Positions 47,501 to 60,175 of a stretch of DNA of 64,000 nucleotides are shown piece by piece; within the stretch, counting starts at the first letter, position 1; each line of letters opens with the position of its first letter. The DNA lies in the NCBI GenBank assembly GCA_047967505.1, contig CM106539.1; one strand, given 5' to 3'. Source of the DNA: Dipteris shenzhenensis. Taxonomy: Eukaryota > Polypodiophyta > Polypodiopsida > Gleicheniales. The notes under the pieces are model-generated. The model did not search any database. It was given only the letters and a program-made list of their open reading frames with translations, and was not told where the DNA came from. Made by a program: the position numbers and the translations under genes.

Positions 47501-50500
47501 CCTTTATATGTTTTCAGGTCATGGTATGAGATTGGCACCACTGCCATTCTGCACTGGTGGCATTCTCCATAGAGATTGACACAATTCCATATGATCTCTG
47601 CACATGTGAGTTTAGGCTTCTCAATGCCATTTCTTGGGGCCTAATAAGAGATTGGCACCATTGCCATTCTCCACTTGTACAAATGTTTAGCCTACTATTC
47701 TAGGAGGGGTATTCTAGTGATCATAGGAGAGTGGTGTCCTATTCCATTCCACATGTGAGTTTGATGATCTCAGTGTCATTATGTAGTTGCAAGCATGAGA
47801 TTGGCACCACTGCCATTCTCCGCTAGTAGTAGTCTAGACAAACTGAACCTATAGATTGACATTCCACTAATTTTATTGGCTGCAGTAGGATAATGGCAAA
47901 AGTGCCAATGCACATATGAGTTTAGGATTCCTTGTGCATGTTTTCACGTCATGGTATGAGATTGGCACCACTGCCATTCTCAAGTGGTGGCATTCTCCAA
48001 AGAGATTGACACAATTCCATATGATCTCTACACAGCGGAGATAGTGATGACTACATAGAAGGATGCACATGTGATTTTAGGCTTCTCAATGCCATTTCTT
48101 AGGCCCTAATAAGAGATTGGCACCACTGCCATTCTCCACTTGCACAAATGTTTACCCTACTATTCTAGGAGGGGTATTCCAATCATCATAGGAGAGTGGT
48201 GTCTGATTCCAACCCACATGTGAGTCTGATGATCTTAGTGTCATTATGTAGGTGCCACCATGAGTTTGGCATCACTGCCATTTTCCACTAGTGGTTGTCT
48301 AGACAAACTAAACCTATAGATTGACATTCCACTACATAGAAGAATGCACATTACCACTAGCGGAGAATGGCAGTAGGATAATGGAGAAAGTGCCAATGCA
48401 CATGTGAGATTGGCACCACTGCCATTCTCCACTGGTGCAATTCTCCACAGAGATTGACACAATTCCATGTGATCTCAACACATGTGAATTTAGGCTTCTC
48501 AATGCCATTTCTTAGGGCCTAATAAGAGACTGGCACCACTGCCATTCTCCACTTGTACAAATGTTTACCCTACTATTCTAGGAGGGGTATTCCAGTGATC
48601 ATAGGAGAGTGGTGTCCTATTCCATTCCACATGTGAGTTTGATGATCTCAGTGTCATAGTGTAGTTGCAAGCATGAGATTGGTATCACTGCCATTCTCCA
48701 CTAGTGGTAATCTAGACAAACTAAACGATTGACATTCCACTACATTGAAGGATGCACATTACCACTAGCGGAGAATGGCAGTAGGATAATGGGAAAAGTG
48801 CCAATGCACATGTGAGTTTAGGATTCCTTGTGCATGTTTTTAGGTCATGGTATGAGATTGGCACCACTGCCATTCTCCACTGGTGGCACTCTCCATAGAG
48901 ATTGGCACAAATCCATATGATCTCTACACACTGGAGAGAGTGATCACTACATAGAAGAATGCACATTACCACTAGCAGAGAATGGCAGTAGGATAATGGC
49001 AAAGTGCCAATGCACATGTGAGTTTAGGATTCCTTGTGCATGTTTTCAGGTCATGGTATGAGATTGGCACCACTACCATTCTCCACTGGTGGCATTCTCC
49101 ACAGAGATTGGCACAATTCCATATGATCTCTGCACATGTCAGTTTAGGCTTCTCAATGACATTTCTTAAGGCCTAATAAGAGATTGGCACCACTGCCATT
49201 CTTCACTTGTACAAATGTTTACCCTACTATTCTAGGAGGGGTATTCCAGTGATCATAAGAGAGTGGTGTCCGATTCCAATCCACATGTGAGTTTGATGAT
49301 CTCAGGGATTGACACAATTCCATATGATCTCTACACAGCGGAGACAGTGACCACTACATAAAAGAATGCACATGTGAGTTTAGGATTCCTTGTGCATGTT
49401 TTCAGGTCATGGTATGAGATTGGCACCAGTACCATTCTCCACTGTTGGCATTCTCCACAGAGATTAACACAATTCCATATGATCTCTACACAGCGGAGAC
49501 AGTGACCACTACATAGAAGAATGCACATGTGAGTTTAGGCTTCTCAATGCCATTTCTTAGGGCCTAATAAGAGATTGGCACCACTACCATTCTCTGGTAC
49601 AAATGTTTACCCTACTATTCTAGGAGGGGTATTCCAATGATCATAGAAGAGTGGTGTCCAATTCCAATCCACATGTGAGTCTGATGATCTCAGTATCATT
49701 ATGTAGGTGCCACCATGAGTTTGGCATCACTGCCATTCTCCACTAGTGGTTGTCTAGACAAACTAAACCTATAGATTGACATTCCAAGGCCTAATAAGAG
49801 ATTGACACAATTCCATATGATCTCTACATAGCGGAGACAGTGATCACTATATACAAGAATGCACATGTGAGTTTAGGCTTCTCAATGCCATTTACTAAGG
49901 CCTAATAAGAGATTGGCACCACTGCCATTCTCCACTTGTACAAATGTCTACCCTACTATTCTAGAAGGCCCGGTATTCCAGTGATCATAGGAGAGTGGTG
50001 TCCGATTCCAATCCACATGTGAGTTTGATGATCTCAGAGATTGACACAATTCCATATGATCTCTACACAGCGGAGACAGTGATCACTCCATAGAAGAATG
50101 CACATGTGAGTATAGGATTCCTTGTGCATGTTTTCAGGTCATGGTATGAGATTAGCACCACTGCCATTCTCCACAAACATTGACACAATTCCATACGATC
50201 TCTACACAGCGGAGACAAGGATCACTACATAGAAGAATGCACATGTGAGTTTAGGCTTCTCAATGCCATTTCTTAGGGCCTAACAAGAGATTGGCACCAC
50301 TGCCATTCTCCACTTGTACAAATGTTTACCCTACTATGCTAGGAGGGGTATTCCAGTGATCATAGGAGAGTGGTGTCCTATTCCATTCCACATGTGAGTG
50401 ATGATGATCTCAGAGATTGACACAATTCCATATGATCTCTACACAGCGGAGACAGTCATCACTCCATAAAAGAATGCACATGTGAATTTAGGATTCCTTG

Positions 50501-53075
50501 TGCATGTTTTCAGGTCATGGTATGAGATTGGCACCACTGCCATTCTCCACTAGTGGCATTCTCCACAGAGATTCACACAATTCCATATGATCTCTGCACA
50601 GCGGAGATAGTGATCACTACATAGAAGAATGCACATGTGAGTTTAGGCTTCTCAATGCCATTTCTTAGGGCCTAGTAAGAGATTGGCACCACTGCCATTC
50701 TCCACTTGTACAAATGTTCACCCTACTATTCTAGGAGGGGTATTCTAGTGATCATAGGAGAGTGGTGTCCTATTCCATTCCACATGTGAGTCTGATGATC
50801 TCAGAGATTGACACAATTCCATATGATCTCTACACAGCGGAGACAGTGATCACTACATAGAAGAATGCACATGTGAGTTTAGGATTCCTTTATATGTTTT
50901 CAGGTCATGGTATGAGATTGGCACCACTGCCATTCTGCACTGGTGGCATGCTCCACAGAGATTGACACAATTCCATATGATCTCTACACATGTGAGTTTA
51001 GGCTTCTCAATGCCATTTCTTAGGGCCTAATAAGAGATTGGCACCACTGCCATTCTCCACTTGTACAAATGTTTAGCCTACTATTCTAGGAGGGGTATTC
51101 CAGTGATCATAGGAGAGTGGTGTCCTATTCCATTCCACATGTGGGTTTGATGATCTCAGTGTCATTATGTAGTTGCAAGCATGAGATTGGCACCACTGCC
51201 ATTAATCTCTGCTAGTAGTAGTCTAGACAAACTGAACCTATAGATTGACATTCCACTAATTTTATTGGCTGCAGTAGGATAATGGCAAAAGTGCCAATGC
51301 ACATGTGAGTTTAGGATTCCTTGTGCATGTTTTCAGGTCATGGTATGAGATTGGCACCACTGCCATTCTCAACTGATGGCATTCTCCAAAGATATTGACA
51401 CAATTCCATATGATCTCTACATAGCGGAGACAGTGATGACTACATAGAAGGATGCACATGTGATTTTAGGCTTCTCAATGCCATTTATTAGGCCCTAATA
51501 AGAGATTGGCACCACTGCCATTCTCCACTTGCACAAATGTTTACCCTACTATTCTAGGAGGGGTATTCCAATCACCATAGGAGAGTGGTGTCCGATATCA
51601 ACCCACATGTGAGTCTGATGATCTCAGTGTCATTATGTAGGTGCCACCATGAGTTTGGCATCACTGCCATTTTCCACTAGTGGTTGTCTAGACAAACTAA
51701 ACCTATAGATTGACATTCCACTACATAGAAGAATGCACATTACCACTAGCGGAGAATGGCAGTAGGATAATGGCAAAAGTGCCAATGCACATGTGAGATT
51801 GGCACCACTGCCATTCTCCACTGGTGGCATTCTCCACATAGATTGACACAATTCCATGTGATCTCTGCACATGTGAATTTAGGCTTCTCAATGCCATTTC
51901 TTAGGGCCTAATAAGAGACTGGCACCACTGCCATTCTCCACTTGTACAAATGTTTACCCTACTATTCTAGGAGGGGTATTCCAGTGATCATAGGAGAGTG
52001 GTGTCCTATTCCATTCCACATGTAAGTTTGATGATCTCAGTGTCATAGTGTAGTTGCAAGCATGAGATTGGCATCACTGCCATTCTCCGCTAGTGGTAAT
52101 CTAGACAAACTGAACCTATAGATTGACATTCCACTACATTGAAGAATGCACATTACCACTAGCGGAGAATGGCAGTAGGATAATGGCAAAAGTGCCAATG
52201 CACATGTGAGTTTAGGAATCCTTGTGCATGTTTTCAGGTCATGGTATGAGATTGGCACCACTGCCATTCTCCACTGGTGGCATTCTCCACAGAGATTGAC
52301 ACAAATTCATATGATCTCTACACAGCGGAGAGAGTGATCACTACATAGAAGAATGCACATTACCACTAGCGGAGAATGGCAGTAGGATAATGGCAAAAGT
52401 GCCAATGCACATCGGAGTTTAGGATTCCTTGTGCATGTTTTCAGGTCATGGTATGAGATTGGCACCACTACCATTCTCCACTGGTGGCATTCTCCACAGA
52501 GATTGGCACAAATCCATATGATCTCTACACAGCGGAGAGAGTGATCACTACATAGAAGAATGCACATTACCACTAGTGGAGAATGGCAGTAGGATAATGG
52601 CAAAAGTGCCAATGCACATGTGAGTTTAGGATTCCTTGTGCATGTTTTCAGGTCATGGTATGAGATTGGCACCACTACCATTCTCCACTGGTGGCATTCT
52701 CCACAGAGATTGGCACAATTCCATATGATCTCTGCACATGTGAGTTTGATGGTCTCAGTGTCATTATGTATTTGCCAGCATGAGATTGGCATCACTGCCA
52801 TTCTCCACTAGTGGTAATCTAGACAAACTAAACCTGTAGGTTGACATTTCACTATATTTATTGGCTGTAGTAGGATTATTTATTGGCTGTAGTGTGAGTT
52901 TGATCATCTCATTGTCATTATGTAGTTGCCAGCATGAGATTGGCATCACTGCCATTCTCCATTAGTGGTAGTGCCAATGCACATGTGGGTTTAGGATTCC
53001 TTGTGCATGTGAGTTTAGGCTTCTCAATGACATTTCTTAGGGCCTAATAAGAGATTGGCACCACTATTCTAGGAG
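44560..53075. repeat. Complex satellite array
   Basis: About 8.5 kb of interleaved modules. Module A (about 155 bases) runs from CACATGTGAGTTTAGGATTC through TTGGCACCACTGCCATTCTC to GGAGACAGTGATCACTACAT. Module B runs from GTTTAGGCTTCTCAATGCCA through CCCTACTATTCTAGGAGGGG to CATAGGAGAGTGGTGTCC. Module C runs from TCAGTGTCATTATGTAG to TTGGCTGTAGTAGGATAATG. Module order varies. A longer-range copy exists: the variant CCTTTATATGTTTTCAGG at 47501 recurs at 50887, and neighbouring variants recur at the same offset of about 3.39 kb. Every module carries GCCATTCTCC or its complement. No genes. Confidence 0.93.
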
Positions 53076-53080
53076 GGGTA

Positions 53081-53785
53081 TTCCATTGTGAATCCAAAAT
53101 TTTGAATTAGGACATTCCATTGGGAGAATGGCACTAGTGCCATTCTCCATTTTCCAATGGGAGAATGGCACTAGTACAAATTTTGAATTAGGACATTCCA
53201 TTGTGAATCCAAAATTTTGAATTAGGACATTCCATTGGGAGAATGGCACTAGTGCCATTCTCCATTTTCCAATGGGAGAATGGCACTTGTACAAATTTTG
53301 AATTAGCACATTCCATTGTGAATCCAAAATTTTGAATTAGGACATTCCATTGGGAGAATGGCACTAGTGCCATTCTCCATTTTCCAATGGGAGAATGGCA
53401 CTAGTGCCAGTCTCCATTTTCCTATTACAAAGCCAAAAAATTAGGACATTCCATTGGGAGAATGGCACTAGTGCCATTCTCCATTTTCCAATGGGAGAAT
53501 GGCACTAGTGCCATTCTCCATTTTCCTATTCCTAGTGCCATTCTCCATTTTCCTATTACAATGGAGAATGGCACTAAACCTATAGATTGACACTCCACTA
53601 ATTCCAATGGGAGAATGGCATTGGTGCCCTTCTACCTTTGTGAAGCCAAAATTTTGAATTAGGACATTCCATTGGGAGAATGGCACTAGTGCCATTCTCC
53701 ATTTTCCAATGGGAGAATGGCACTAGTGCCAGTCTCCATTTTCCTATTACAAAGCAAAAAAATTAGGACATTCCATTGGGAGAAT
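53081..53785. repeat. Palindrome array 1
   Basis: Direct tandem repeats of roughly 60-110 bases, each containing the perfect palindrome GAATGGCACTAGTGCCATTC extended by flanking G/C (for example 53123-53148), joined by CATTTTCCAATGG or ATTTTGAATTAGGACATTCC. The gag-only retrotransposon inserted at its right end; the array resumes at 56465. Confidence 0.95.
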
Positions 53786-54083
53786 TGTTGGGATATCTCA
53801 AGGTGTATGCCTCAGGCACACCTTATGTTTCTATATGTGAGTGCTAGAGGCACAGTTAGGTGCCCACAAGCATAGTTAGGTGGTGGAAGAGCCACATAGG
53901 ATGATTGAGAGAATCTAGGAGCAGATTGAGGAGATGATTGTGGAGCTCTGAAGTCATCAGTGATGTCAGTGAGCATGTATGAGGTGCCTACTTAAGGACC
54001 TCACTCTTCTTCATTCTACAAGCAAGTAATGCAAGTATTCCAAGTTTGTGTCCATTCTTTGCTTTCCTTTCAGCTTACCAACA
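53786..54083 (+). repeat. 5' LTR of gag-only element
   Basis: It starts TGTTGGGATATCTC and ends CTTACCAACA. One base differs from the 3' LTR. Confidence 0.97.
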
Positions 54084-54095
54084 TGGTATCAGAGC
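54084..54095 (+). promoter_or_regulatory. Primer binding site of gag-only element
   Basis: TGGTATCAGAGC directly after the 5' LTR, complementary to initiator-Met tRNA. Confidence 0.95.
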
Positions 54096-54962
54096 CCTTT
54101 GATCCCCCTTGGCCCATTTCTGCCACATCATCATCTTCTTCTTCATCTTCTTCTTCATCTTCTTCTTCTCCATTTTCCTCTTTCTTCCCAAAATATTTGA
54201 GAGCTTGGTTCTCCACCTACAAATGACCATTGCCCAAACCCTCTGAGCTGGAAACTCCTCTAGTATGGGCAAACTTCCACCTGCAAGCAATTGAAGAAAA
54301 AACGTCTGTGGTGGCTACCATTCCCCAAACAGCGCATTTTTTGCCATTTCTTCTATTGCTCAATACTCCCTGCCTGCTCCGCCATTGCCTGAGCCCTCTT
54401 AGGAGTAGATGGCCGACCTCAAGACGAAGATTTTGAGCCATTTTTCAGCTCATTTGGTTCAGTAACGAGGGAGAAATTGTCAAAACTCAGGTTTAGCCTG
54501 TAGCAACTCCCCCGGGCAAAAGTGCGCACCATTTCGTCCAACCTCTGTGCTGGACCCTCTCTGGTATATGAGCTTTCTTTTGCTTCAAAAAGCCCTCTTT
54601 TCCTTGCTTTGAATAGTGAGCTACAAGCCCTCCAAGTTCAGCCTTTTAGTTTTGACAGTTTTGGACAAGTTTTTGAAGATGATGCTACATAAAATGCTAC
54701 TCTAGCATTTCTGGTTTTTTGAAACTTTCAATAACTTCAGTACAAGTGTGGCTTCAGTTTTGTTTTGAATTGCTAGACCTGGTTTTTATTGCAAAGTATT
54801 CATTTTAGCCACTTCTATGAAGCATGTAAGAAGAAGCATCATTGATTGAATATTAGTCACTAGTCTTTGCTACATCAAGTGCTCATATTTTGGAAGTCTT
54901 TCAGTTATTTTTTGCCTTGTAAGAGAGATAGACACTGCCCAATATCTGGGTTAGACCCTCTC
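54096..54962 (+). other. Leader of gag-only element
   Basis: About 870 bases with a (TTCTTCATC)-like low-complexity stretch at 54128-54180. No open frame continuous with gag; presumably packaging and leader sequence. Confidence 0.7.
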
Positions 54963-55793
54963 ATGGCTACCCTATTGAATCTAGAGAAGTTCAATGGAAA
55001 GGGCTTCCACACATGGCAAATGAAGGTGAAATTTGCATTGATGAGGGAGAACTTATGGGGACTTGTCAAACCTACTCCTACCGCTTCTTCTACGGCCTCC
55101 AATGCTGGAGAATCCTCAACTCCGACACGACCGGCAAGGGATCCAGCTAGAGAAGAAAAAGCATATGGTATCATTGCTCTTGCTTTAGGAGATGATTATA
55201 GTCACCATATCTCTGACTTGGAGTCTCCTTCAGAAGCTTGGCAGAAGCTTGACATGATTTTTGGTGCTAGCTCTCACATCTCTAAACTATCACTTAAAAT
55301 CTCTTTCTTTGAATTGAAGATGGCTAGCGGTACTACTTTACCAGCTCATGTCAACTATATGCAGAGTCTTATGACTCAATTAGCTTCTATCAACTCTCCT
55401 ATTACTCCAGATGATGCTATGGCAGTGTTACTTAAGAGTATGCCTGAAGAATATGATCACATAGTTACCACTTTGAAAAATCTTCCGAATCCTAATCTTG
55501 AAGGTATTATCTCTGCCCTCCAAGAAGAAGAAAGGCATATGGAGCTCAGGAAAGGCAATGACACTGTTTATGCTGTAAAAGTCCAGAAGGGCAAATATAC
55601 CCCTTGCAATCACTGTGGAAAGACAAATCACCTTTCAAAGGACTGCTTCAAAATTAATCCATGCAAGCACTGTGGCAAGAACAACCATAATGAGAAGTTT
55701 TGCAGAGCCAAAGCAAAGACAGAAAATGCAAATCTACTTTCAGTTGATGAGCCTCCACAAGATGAGGCATCCTTTGAAGATTATGCATTTTAA
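54963..55793 (+). CDS. Intact gag polyprotein of gag-only LTR element
   Basis: The 276-residue protein starts at the ATG in MATLLNLEKFNGKGFHTWQM, chosen because this is the conserved copia gag N-terminus; the frame is open 32 codons further upstream but without similarity. Residues about 60-200 form the UBN2/copia gag capsid region (AYGIIALALGDDYSHHISDL; LKISFFELKMASGTTLPAHV). Near the C-terminus are two CX2CX4HX4C zinc knuckles, CNHCGKTNHLSKDC and CKHCGKNNHNEKFC, that would bind the element RNA; most copia gags have one. It ends in an acidic tail and a TAA. It would form particles in the cytoplasm and use polymerase and integrase from another element. Confidence 0.95.
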   Translation: MATLLNLEKFNGKGFHTWQMKVKFALMRENLWGLVKPTPTASSTASNAGESSTPTRPARDPAREEKAYGIIALALGDDYSHHISDLESPSEAWQKLDMIFGASSHISKLSLKISFFELKMASGTTLPAHVNYMQSLMTQLASINSPITPDDAMAVLLKSMPEEYDHIVTTLKNLPNPNLEGIISALQEEERHMELRKGNDTVYAVKVQKGKYTPCNHCGKTNHLSKDCFKINPCKHCGKNNHNEKFCRAKAKTENANLLSVDEPPQDEASFEDYAF

Positions 55794-56155
55794 AACATCT
55801 CTATGTATGCTCCAGATCTCTCTTTTTATGTTAAGGTACTCAGCCTGGATAGTCCTCCAAAATGAATGAAATAAACTATTGTGTTTTGTGTGTTTTGTAA
55901 ACACCTCTGGTCACCTTATGATGTAGGCCATGTGTATGTTTTGCTCCATGGTACCTCCTGCAGACATTGTGTGCATGTACATGCAGGGGAGATAACCATT
56001 GGAAGGTCTTTTTGTATCCCTTTTGTTTACCTTACACCCATGGGAACCCTTGCTAGCATGAGAACCTAGCCATAGATTAATCCTTGACCACCATGAGATG
56101 GCATGAGAAACTATGAGACTAGATGTATCCTTGACATAGCCTGAGGCATTCCCTT
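55794..56155 (+). other. Non-coding 3' part of gag-only element
   Basis: About 360 bases where pol genes would be in an autonomous element. Short open frames only, none with similarity. Confidence 0.75.
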
Positions 56156-56166
56156 GAGGGGGGGTT
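56156..56166 (+). promoter_or_regulatory. Polypurine tract of gag-only element
   Basis: GAGGGGGGG just before the 3' LTR; primes second-strand DNA synthesis. Confidence 0.85.
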
Positions 56167-56464
56167 TGTTGGGATATCTCAAGGTGTATGCCTCAGGCAC
56201 ACCTTATGTTTCTATATGTGAGTGCTAGAGGCACAGTTAGGTGCCCACAAGCACAGTTAGGTGGTGGAAGAGCCACATAGGATGATTGAGAGAATCTAGG
56301 AGCAGATTGAGGAGATGATTGTGGAGCTCTGAAGTCATCAGTGATGTCAGTGAGCATGTATGAGGTGCCTACTTAAGGACCTCACTCTTCTTCATTCTAC
56401 AAGCAAGTAATGCAAGTATTCCAAGTTTGTGTCCATTCTTTGCTTTCCTTTCAGCTTACCAACA
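56167..56464 (+). repeat. 3' LTR of gag-only element
   Basis: 298 bases, TGTTGGG to CCAACA. Confidence 0.97.
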
Positions 56465-56965
56465 AGAATGGCACTAGTGCCATTCTCCATTTTCCTATTC
56501 CTAGTGCCATTCTCCATTTTCCTATTACAATGGAGAATGGCACTAAACCTATAGATTGACATTCCACTAATTCCAATGGGAGAATGGCATTGGTGCCCTT
56601 CTACCTTTGTGAAGCCAAAATTTTGAATTAGGACATTCCATTGGGAGAATGGCACTAGTGCCATTCTCCATTTTCCAATGGGAGAATGGCACTAGTGCCA
56701 GTCTCCATTTTCCTATTACAAAGCCAAAAAATTAGGACATTCCATTGGGACATTCCATTGGGAGAATGGCACTAGTGCCATTCCATTTTCCAATGGGAGA
56801 ATGGCACTAGTGCCATTCTCCATTTTCCTATTCCTAGTGCCATTCTCCATTTTCCTATTACAAAGCCAAAAAATTAGGACATTCCATTGGGACATTCCAT
56901 TGGGAGAATGGCACTAGTGCCATTCTCCATTTTCCTATTCTCCAGTGCCATTCTCCCATTGCAAT
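56465..56965. repeat. Palindrome array 1, continued
   Basis: Continues the array interrupted at 53785, starting with the duplicated AGAAT. Repeats are joined by ATTTTCCTATTACAAAGCC and ACATTCCATTGGGACATTCC. Confidence 0.93.
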
Positions 56966-56989
56966 GTCCTAATATAAATTTCAGTTTTG

Positions 56990-57430
56990 AAATACAATTT
57001 CAAACAGAATAATTTGAATTCGAATTTAAATTTAATATTGGAGAGAATGGCATATGTGCCACTCTATATATCCAAATTCAAAAGGGAACAATGGCGGGAA
57101 GAGCATTGGTGCCACTCTCACGGACTTCTTATGAGGTCTTGGAGAATGGCACTGGTGCCATTCTCCATTTAAAATTAGAAATTCAATCTCTAAATTTGCC
57201 ATTCAATCATGAAAATCAAAATTGAGATTGAAGTTTAACTTGAAATCAAAATTTGAAAACTAGAATTTAGGTTTTGAAATACAATTTCAAAAGAATAATT
57301 TCAATTTGAAATACAAATTGAAATTAAAATTATCAATATGAATTTGAATTTAAATTTAATATTGGAGAGAATGGCATAAGTGCCACTCTATATATCCAAA
57401 ATTCAAAAGGGCACAATGGCGGGAAGACCT
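56990..57430. repeat. AT-rich duplicated block with palindrome variants
   Basis: The segment with ATTGGAGAGAATGGCATATG followed by TGCCACTCTATATATCC (about 57038-57100) is repeated at about 57361-57424. A GGAGAATGGCACTGGTGCCA palindrome lies at 57141. Between them are degenerate AATTTGAAATT words. Confidence 0.8.
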
Positions 57431-58228
57431 ATATTTCAAAATTTGAATTATTTAGTAGTTTCAAATCAAGACCTTTTCTCTCATTTCAATTGATGCCTTT
57501 CCCTCATTCACTTTCTATTCATTCCAAAGCGGATTGGAGAGGAGTCTCAGAGTCTGAGAGTTTTACTCACCACAGCTCGCACGGAGAGTCTTGAGGCAAG
57601 AAGGCTGAACTCCACCAGAGCTGCGAAGTTGATGGAGCTGGAAGGAAACAACACAATTGACGCTCAATCAGTTCGGTAGCTTCCTCTTTAATTCACGGAT
57701 TTTTTGCTTTCTTATACCCGTGACGGACTCTTACTGCTCGATGCATTTGATCCTAGACTCTTACGAAGCACTGATTTTCTATTCTTTAAGGAACAAAGCG
57801 CTCCTTTGGATTCGCCATAGCCAATTCCTATATCTTATTAAGCTTTCCATAGTTAAATTCGCCATAGCCAACTCCCTGCCATAGCCACTCCTATCTTAGA
57901 GTCTATGCACAGACTCTTGTGAGAGCCTTGAGAACATGGCAGTCTCGTCGAACACCTTCTTGAGAAGAGCAAAGCGTACCGTTAATTCCTATTACGAAAG
58001 CTTACAAAAGTTTTGAAAGCTTTCGTTAATCATCTCAGAAAGCTTAAGTTTTGAAAGCTTACGAAAATTTTGAAAGTTTTGAAAGCGTACATTCAGATCT
58101 TTGGAAGTGCGAATCCCTTCATTCTTTGGAAAAGCGAATCCTTCATGCTTCCATCTTTTGGAAAAGCGAATCCTTCATGCCTCTTTGGAAGTGCGAATCC
58201 CTTCAATCTTTGGAAAAGCAAAGAGTAT
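57431..58228. other. No gene recognised
   Basis: Mixed sequence with repeated GAAAGCTTACGAAAG words at 57998-58090 and GGAAAAGCGAATCC words from 58100. Short open frames only. Confidence 0.5.
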
Positions 58229-58500
58229 GAATTAAAGCGAGCGGCGAATCCTTCATGCTTCGTTGGAAGAGCGAATCCCTTCAATCTTTGGAAAAGCAAA
58301 GAGTAGAGAGGCGAGCTTGAGTAGATGAGCGATAGGCAGGATGAATTAAAGCGAGCGGTGAATCCTTCATGCTTCGTTGGAAGAGCGAATCCCTTCAATC
58401 TTTGGAAAAGCAAAGAGTAGAGAGGCGAGCTTGAGTAGATGAGCGATAGGCAGGATGAATTAAAGTGAGAGGCGAGCTTGAGTATGAATTAAAGCGAGAG
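58229..58500. repeat. 114-bp tandem repeat
   Basis: Units start at 58229, 58343 and 58457 with GAATTAAAG, an exact period of 114. Two units are complete and nearly identical; the third is partial and breaks into shorter GCGAGCTTGAGTA repeats. Confidence 0.92.
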
Positions 58501-60175
58501 GCGAGCTTGAGTAGATGAGCTTGAGTAGACGAGCGATGACATGAAAAACGAGGACGAGCGACGAGTAGATAAAACGAAGGCATGCGAGCGGCGAGCGGCG
58601 AAAGGCAAGCTAAAGTTAGGAACCCGAAAAAGCAAAGGGAGGAAAGTGGTGACGAAAGTACAGGATGAGATACGCTTGAGCTAGCTTGAGCTACGTGCAC
58701 GATGAGATCGAAAGCAGCACAGCATGCGAGGCAATCAACATAGGGCAACGAGATGAAAGAGAAGGTACTAGGGTTTTTCAATTTTTTACCTTCATTAGTT
58801 TAACCTTTTGCATTTCGTTAAAAAACAAATTTAACACGTTTAATATATCCTACCTATGCACTTTTTTTTAATGTAACGAAGTTAGAGATGTGTCATTGAG
58901 CTTCAAGTATACACTTGGGCTCCATAAACCACACAAGGCTCTAGAAGCCTCTTGTAATAGGCTTGACAAGAACTACAGTCTTTTCAAGAGCATAAGAATG
59001 TACTTCAATAACTACTTAGCTTGAAATAAGTTCTCATTGGAGTTTAGAATGCAAGCTTCAAGAGCAACACATAAAAATATAGTCAATGTTGTCTAGACAT
59101 ACTCATAGTGATGTAGAAGTCGTAGACTTTGTGCAAATTCACAAACCTCTGCCTCTCTCTCTCTCATAGAAGGGAATTCCACACACAAATCCTATCAAAC
59201 ATAAATTTCAAACAACAAGAAAATGAGTTCCTAGGGGGCTCCTACAATCAAGCTCTAGAGCTCTCAAATATAAATGGGAACTATACTACTCAAAGAAATG
59301 GTGAAGATGGGCAATGTTGTAGAGGGAGGGCTTTGGAGCATAACAAAACCAAGGGCTTACAAGAGAGAGACACTATAGGGGGGAGAAGAACACCATGGGC
59401 TGATATAAAGATAGGGGTGAGAGAGAGGCATTCCAATGGAATGGATAGGGTTGAGTCTCTGCTTCCATTCAGCTACTTCAACTTATGTCGTGGCTTTGTT
59501 TCCTTCATCTCTATTGTCTTCTACAATTATGTCACCTTTGTAGTCGATGCATCTCGTCTTTGCTCACCACTCTGTGCACTATGTCTATAACCACTTAGGT
59601 GCTTGTATGAATACACGGCATCAAACATCGGTTTGTTAAGTGGCTTGAGAGCCTAAGAACATGACAATGGCACCCTTTGTAACACTTCAAAAACCTTTTT
59701 CCCATCTTGAAAATGTTTCAGTGGCAAGCTCTTGATGAGTGAAGTTGATTGTTTCATTTTCTAATGCCACTACCTACTTTGTTTACTCCCACTGTATATT
59801 TCATGAAAGAGTAAATTCAATTGCAAATCAATTATTTTTCATCTACTCCTATATTAACTTCATAACTAAAAGTTAGGAATATTCAACATTAAAAATGGAG
59901 AATACATAATTAATAAAATAAAAATATAGTAACCACACAAAAATACATAAATAATATATATTTTATTATGGAACATAAAACATACAGAATATATATATTA
60001 TCATATTTAAATATAATCAAATATATCAATAAAATTGGTGTATATTTCATCAAAGAGTGAATTCAATTGCAAATCAATTATTGGGACGAGTTTCATTGAT
60101 AGATGGTGCCCATCAGCAAGACAAGAATGACTAGATTATAGTTGTCCATTCCCCATTGCCCATTGCCCAATCTAC
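58501..60175. other. No gene recognised
   Basis: Includes GCGAGCGGCGA-rich sequence to about 58620 and then AT-rich DNA. A 153-codon open frame at 59129-59590 has no similarity I recognise and no splice or start context that supports it. Confidence 0.45.

Larger units (their letters stand above)
53786..56464 (+). mobile_element. Young gag-only LTR retrotransposon (TR-GAG type)
   Basis: The element is 2679 bases with two 298-base LTRs that differ at a single position (T/C at about 53873). It has the initiator-Met primer site, a polypurine tract and a perfect 5-bp duplication AGAAT (53781-53785, 56465-56469). The only coding region is an intact gag; no protease, integrase, reverse transcriptase or RNase H is present. 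This architecture is known in plants as terminal-repeat retrotransposons with a GAG domain. The near-identical LTRs and intact gag indicate a recent insertion, mobilised by enzymes made elsewhere. Confidence 0.97.

Noticed and set aside
38428-52801. Recurring - strand open frames of 60-165 codons beginning MCILLCS or MAVVPIS
   Set aside because: They are the same satellite modules read in one frame; length and order follow the repeat, and there is no known domain or splice structure.
59129-59590. A 153-codon + strand open frame
   Set aside because: No recognisable motif, no start or splice context, and no similarity to anything else in the window.
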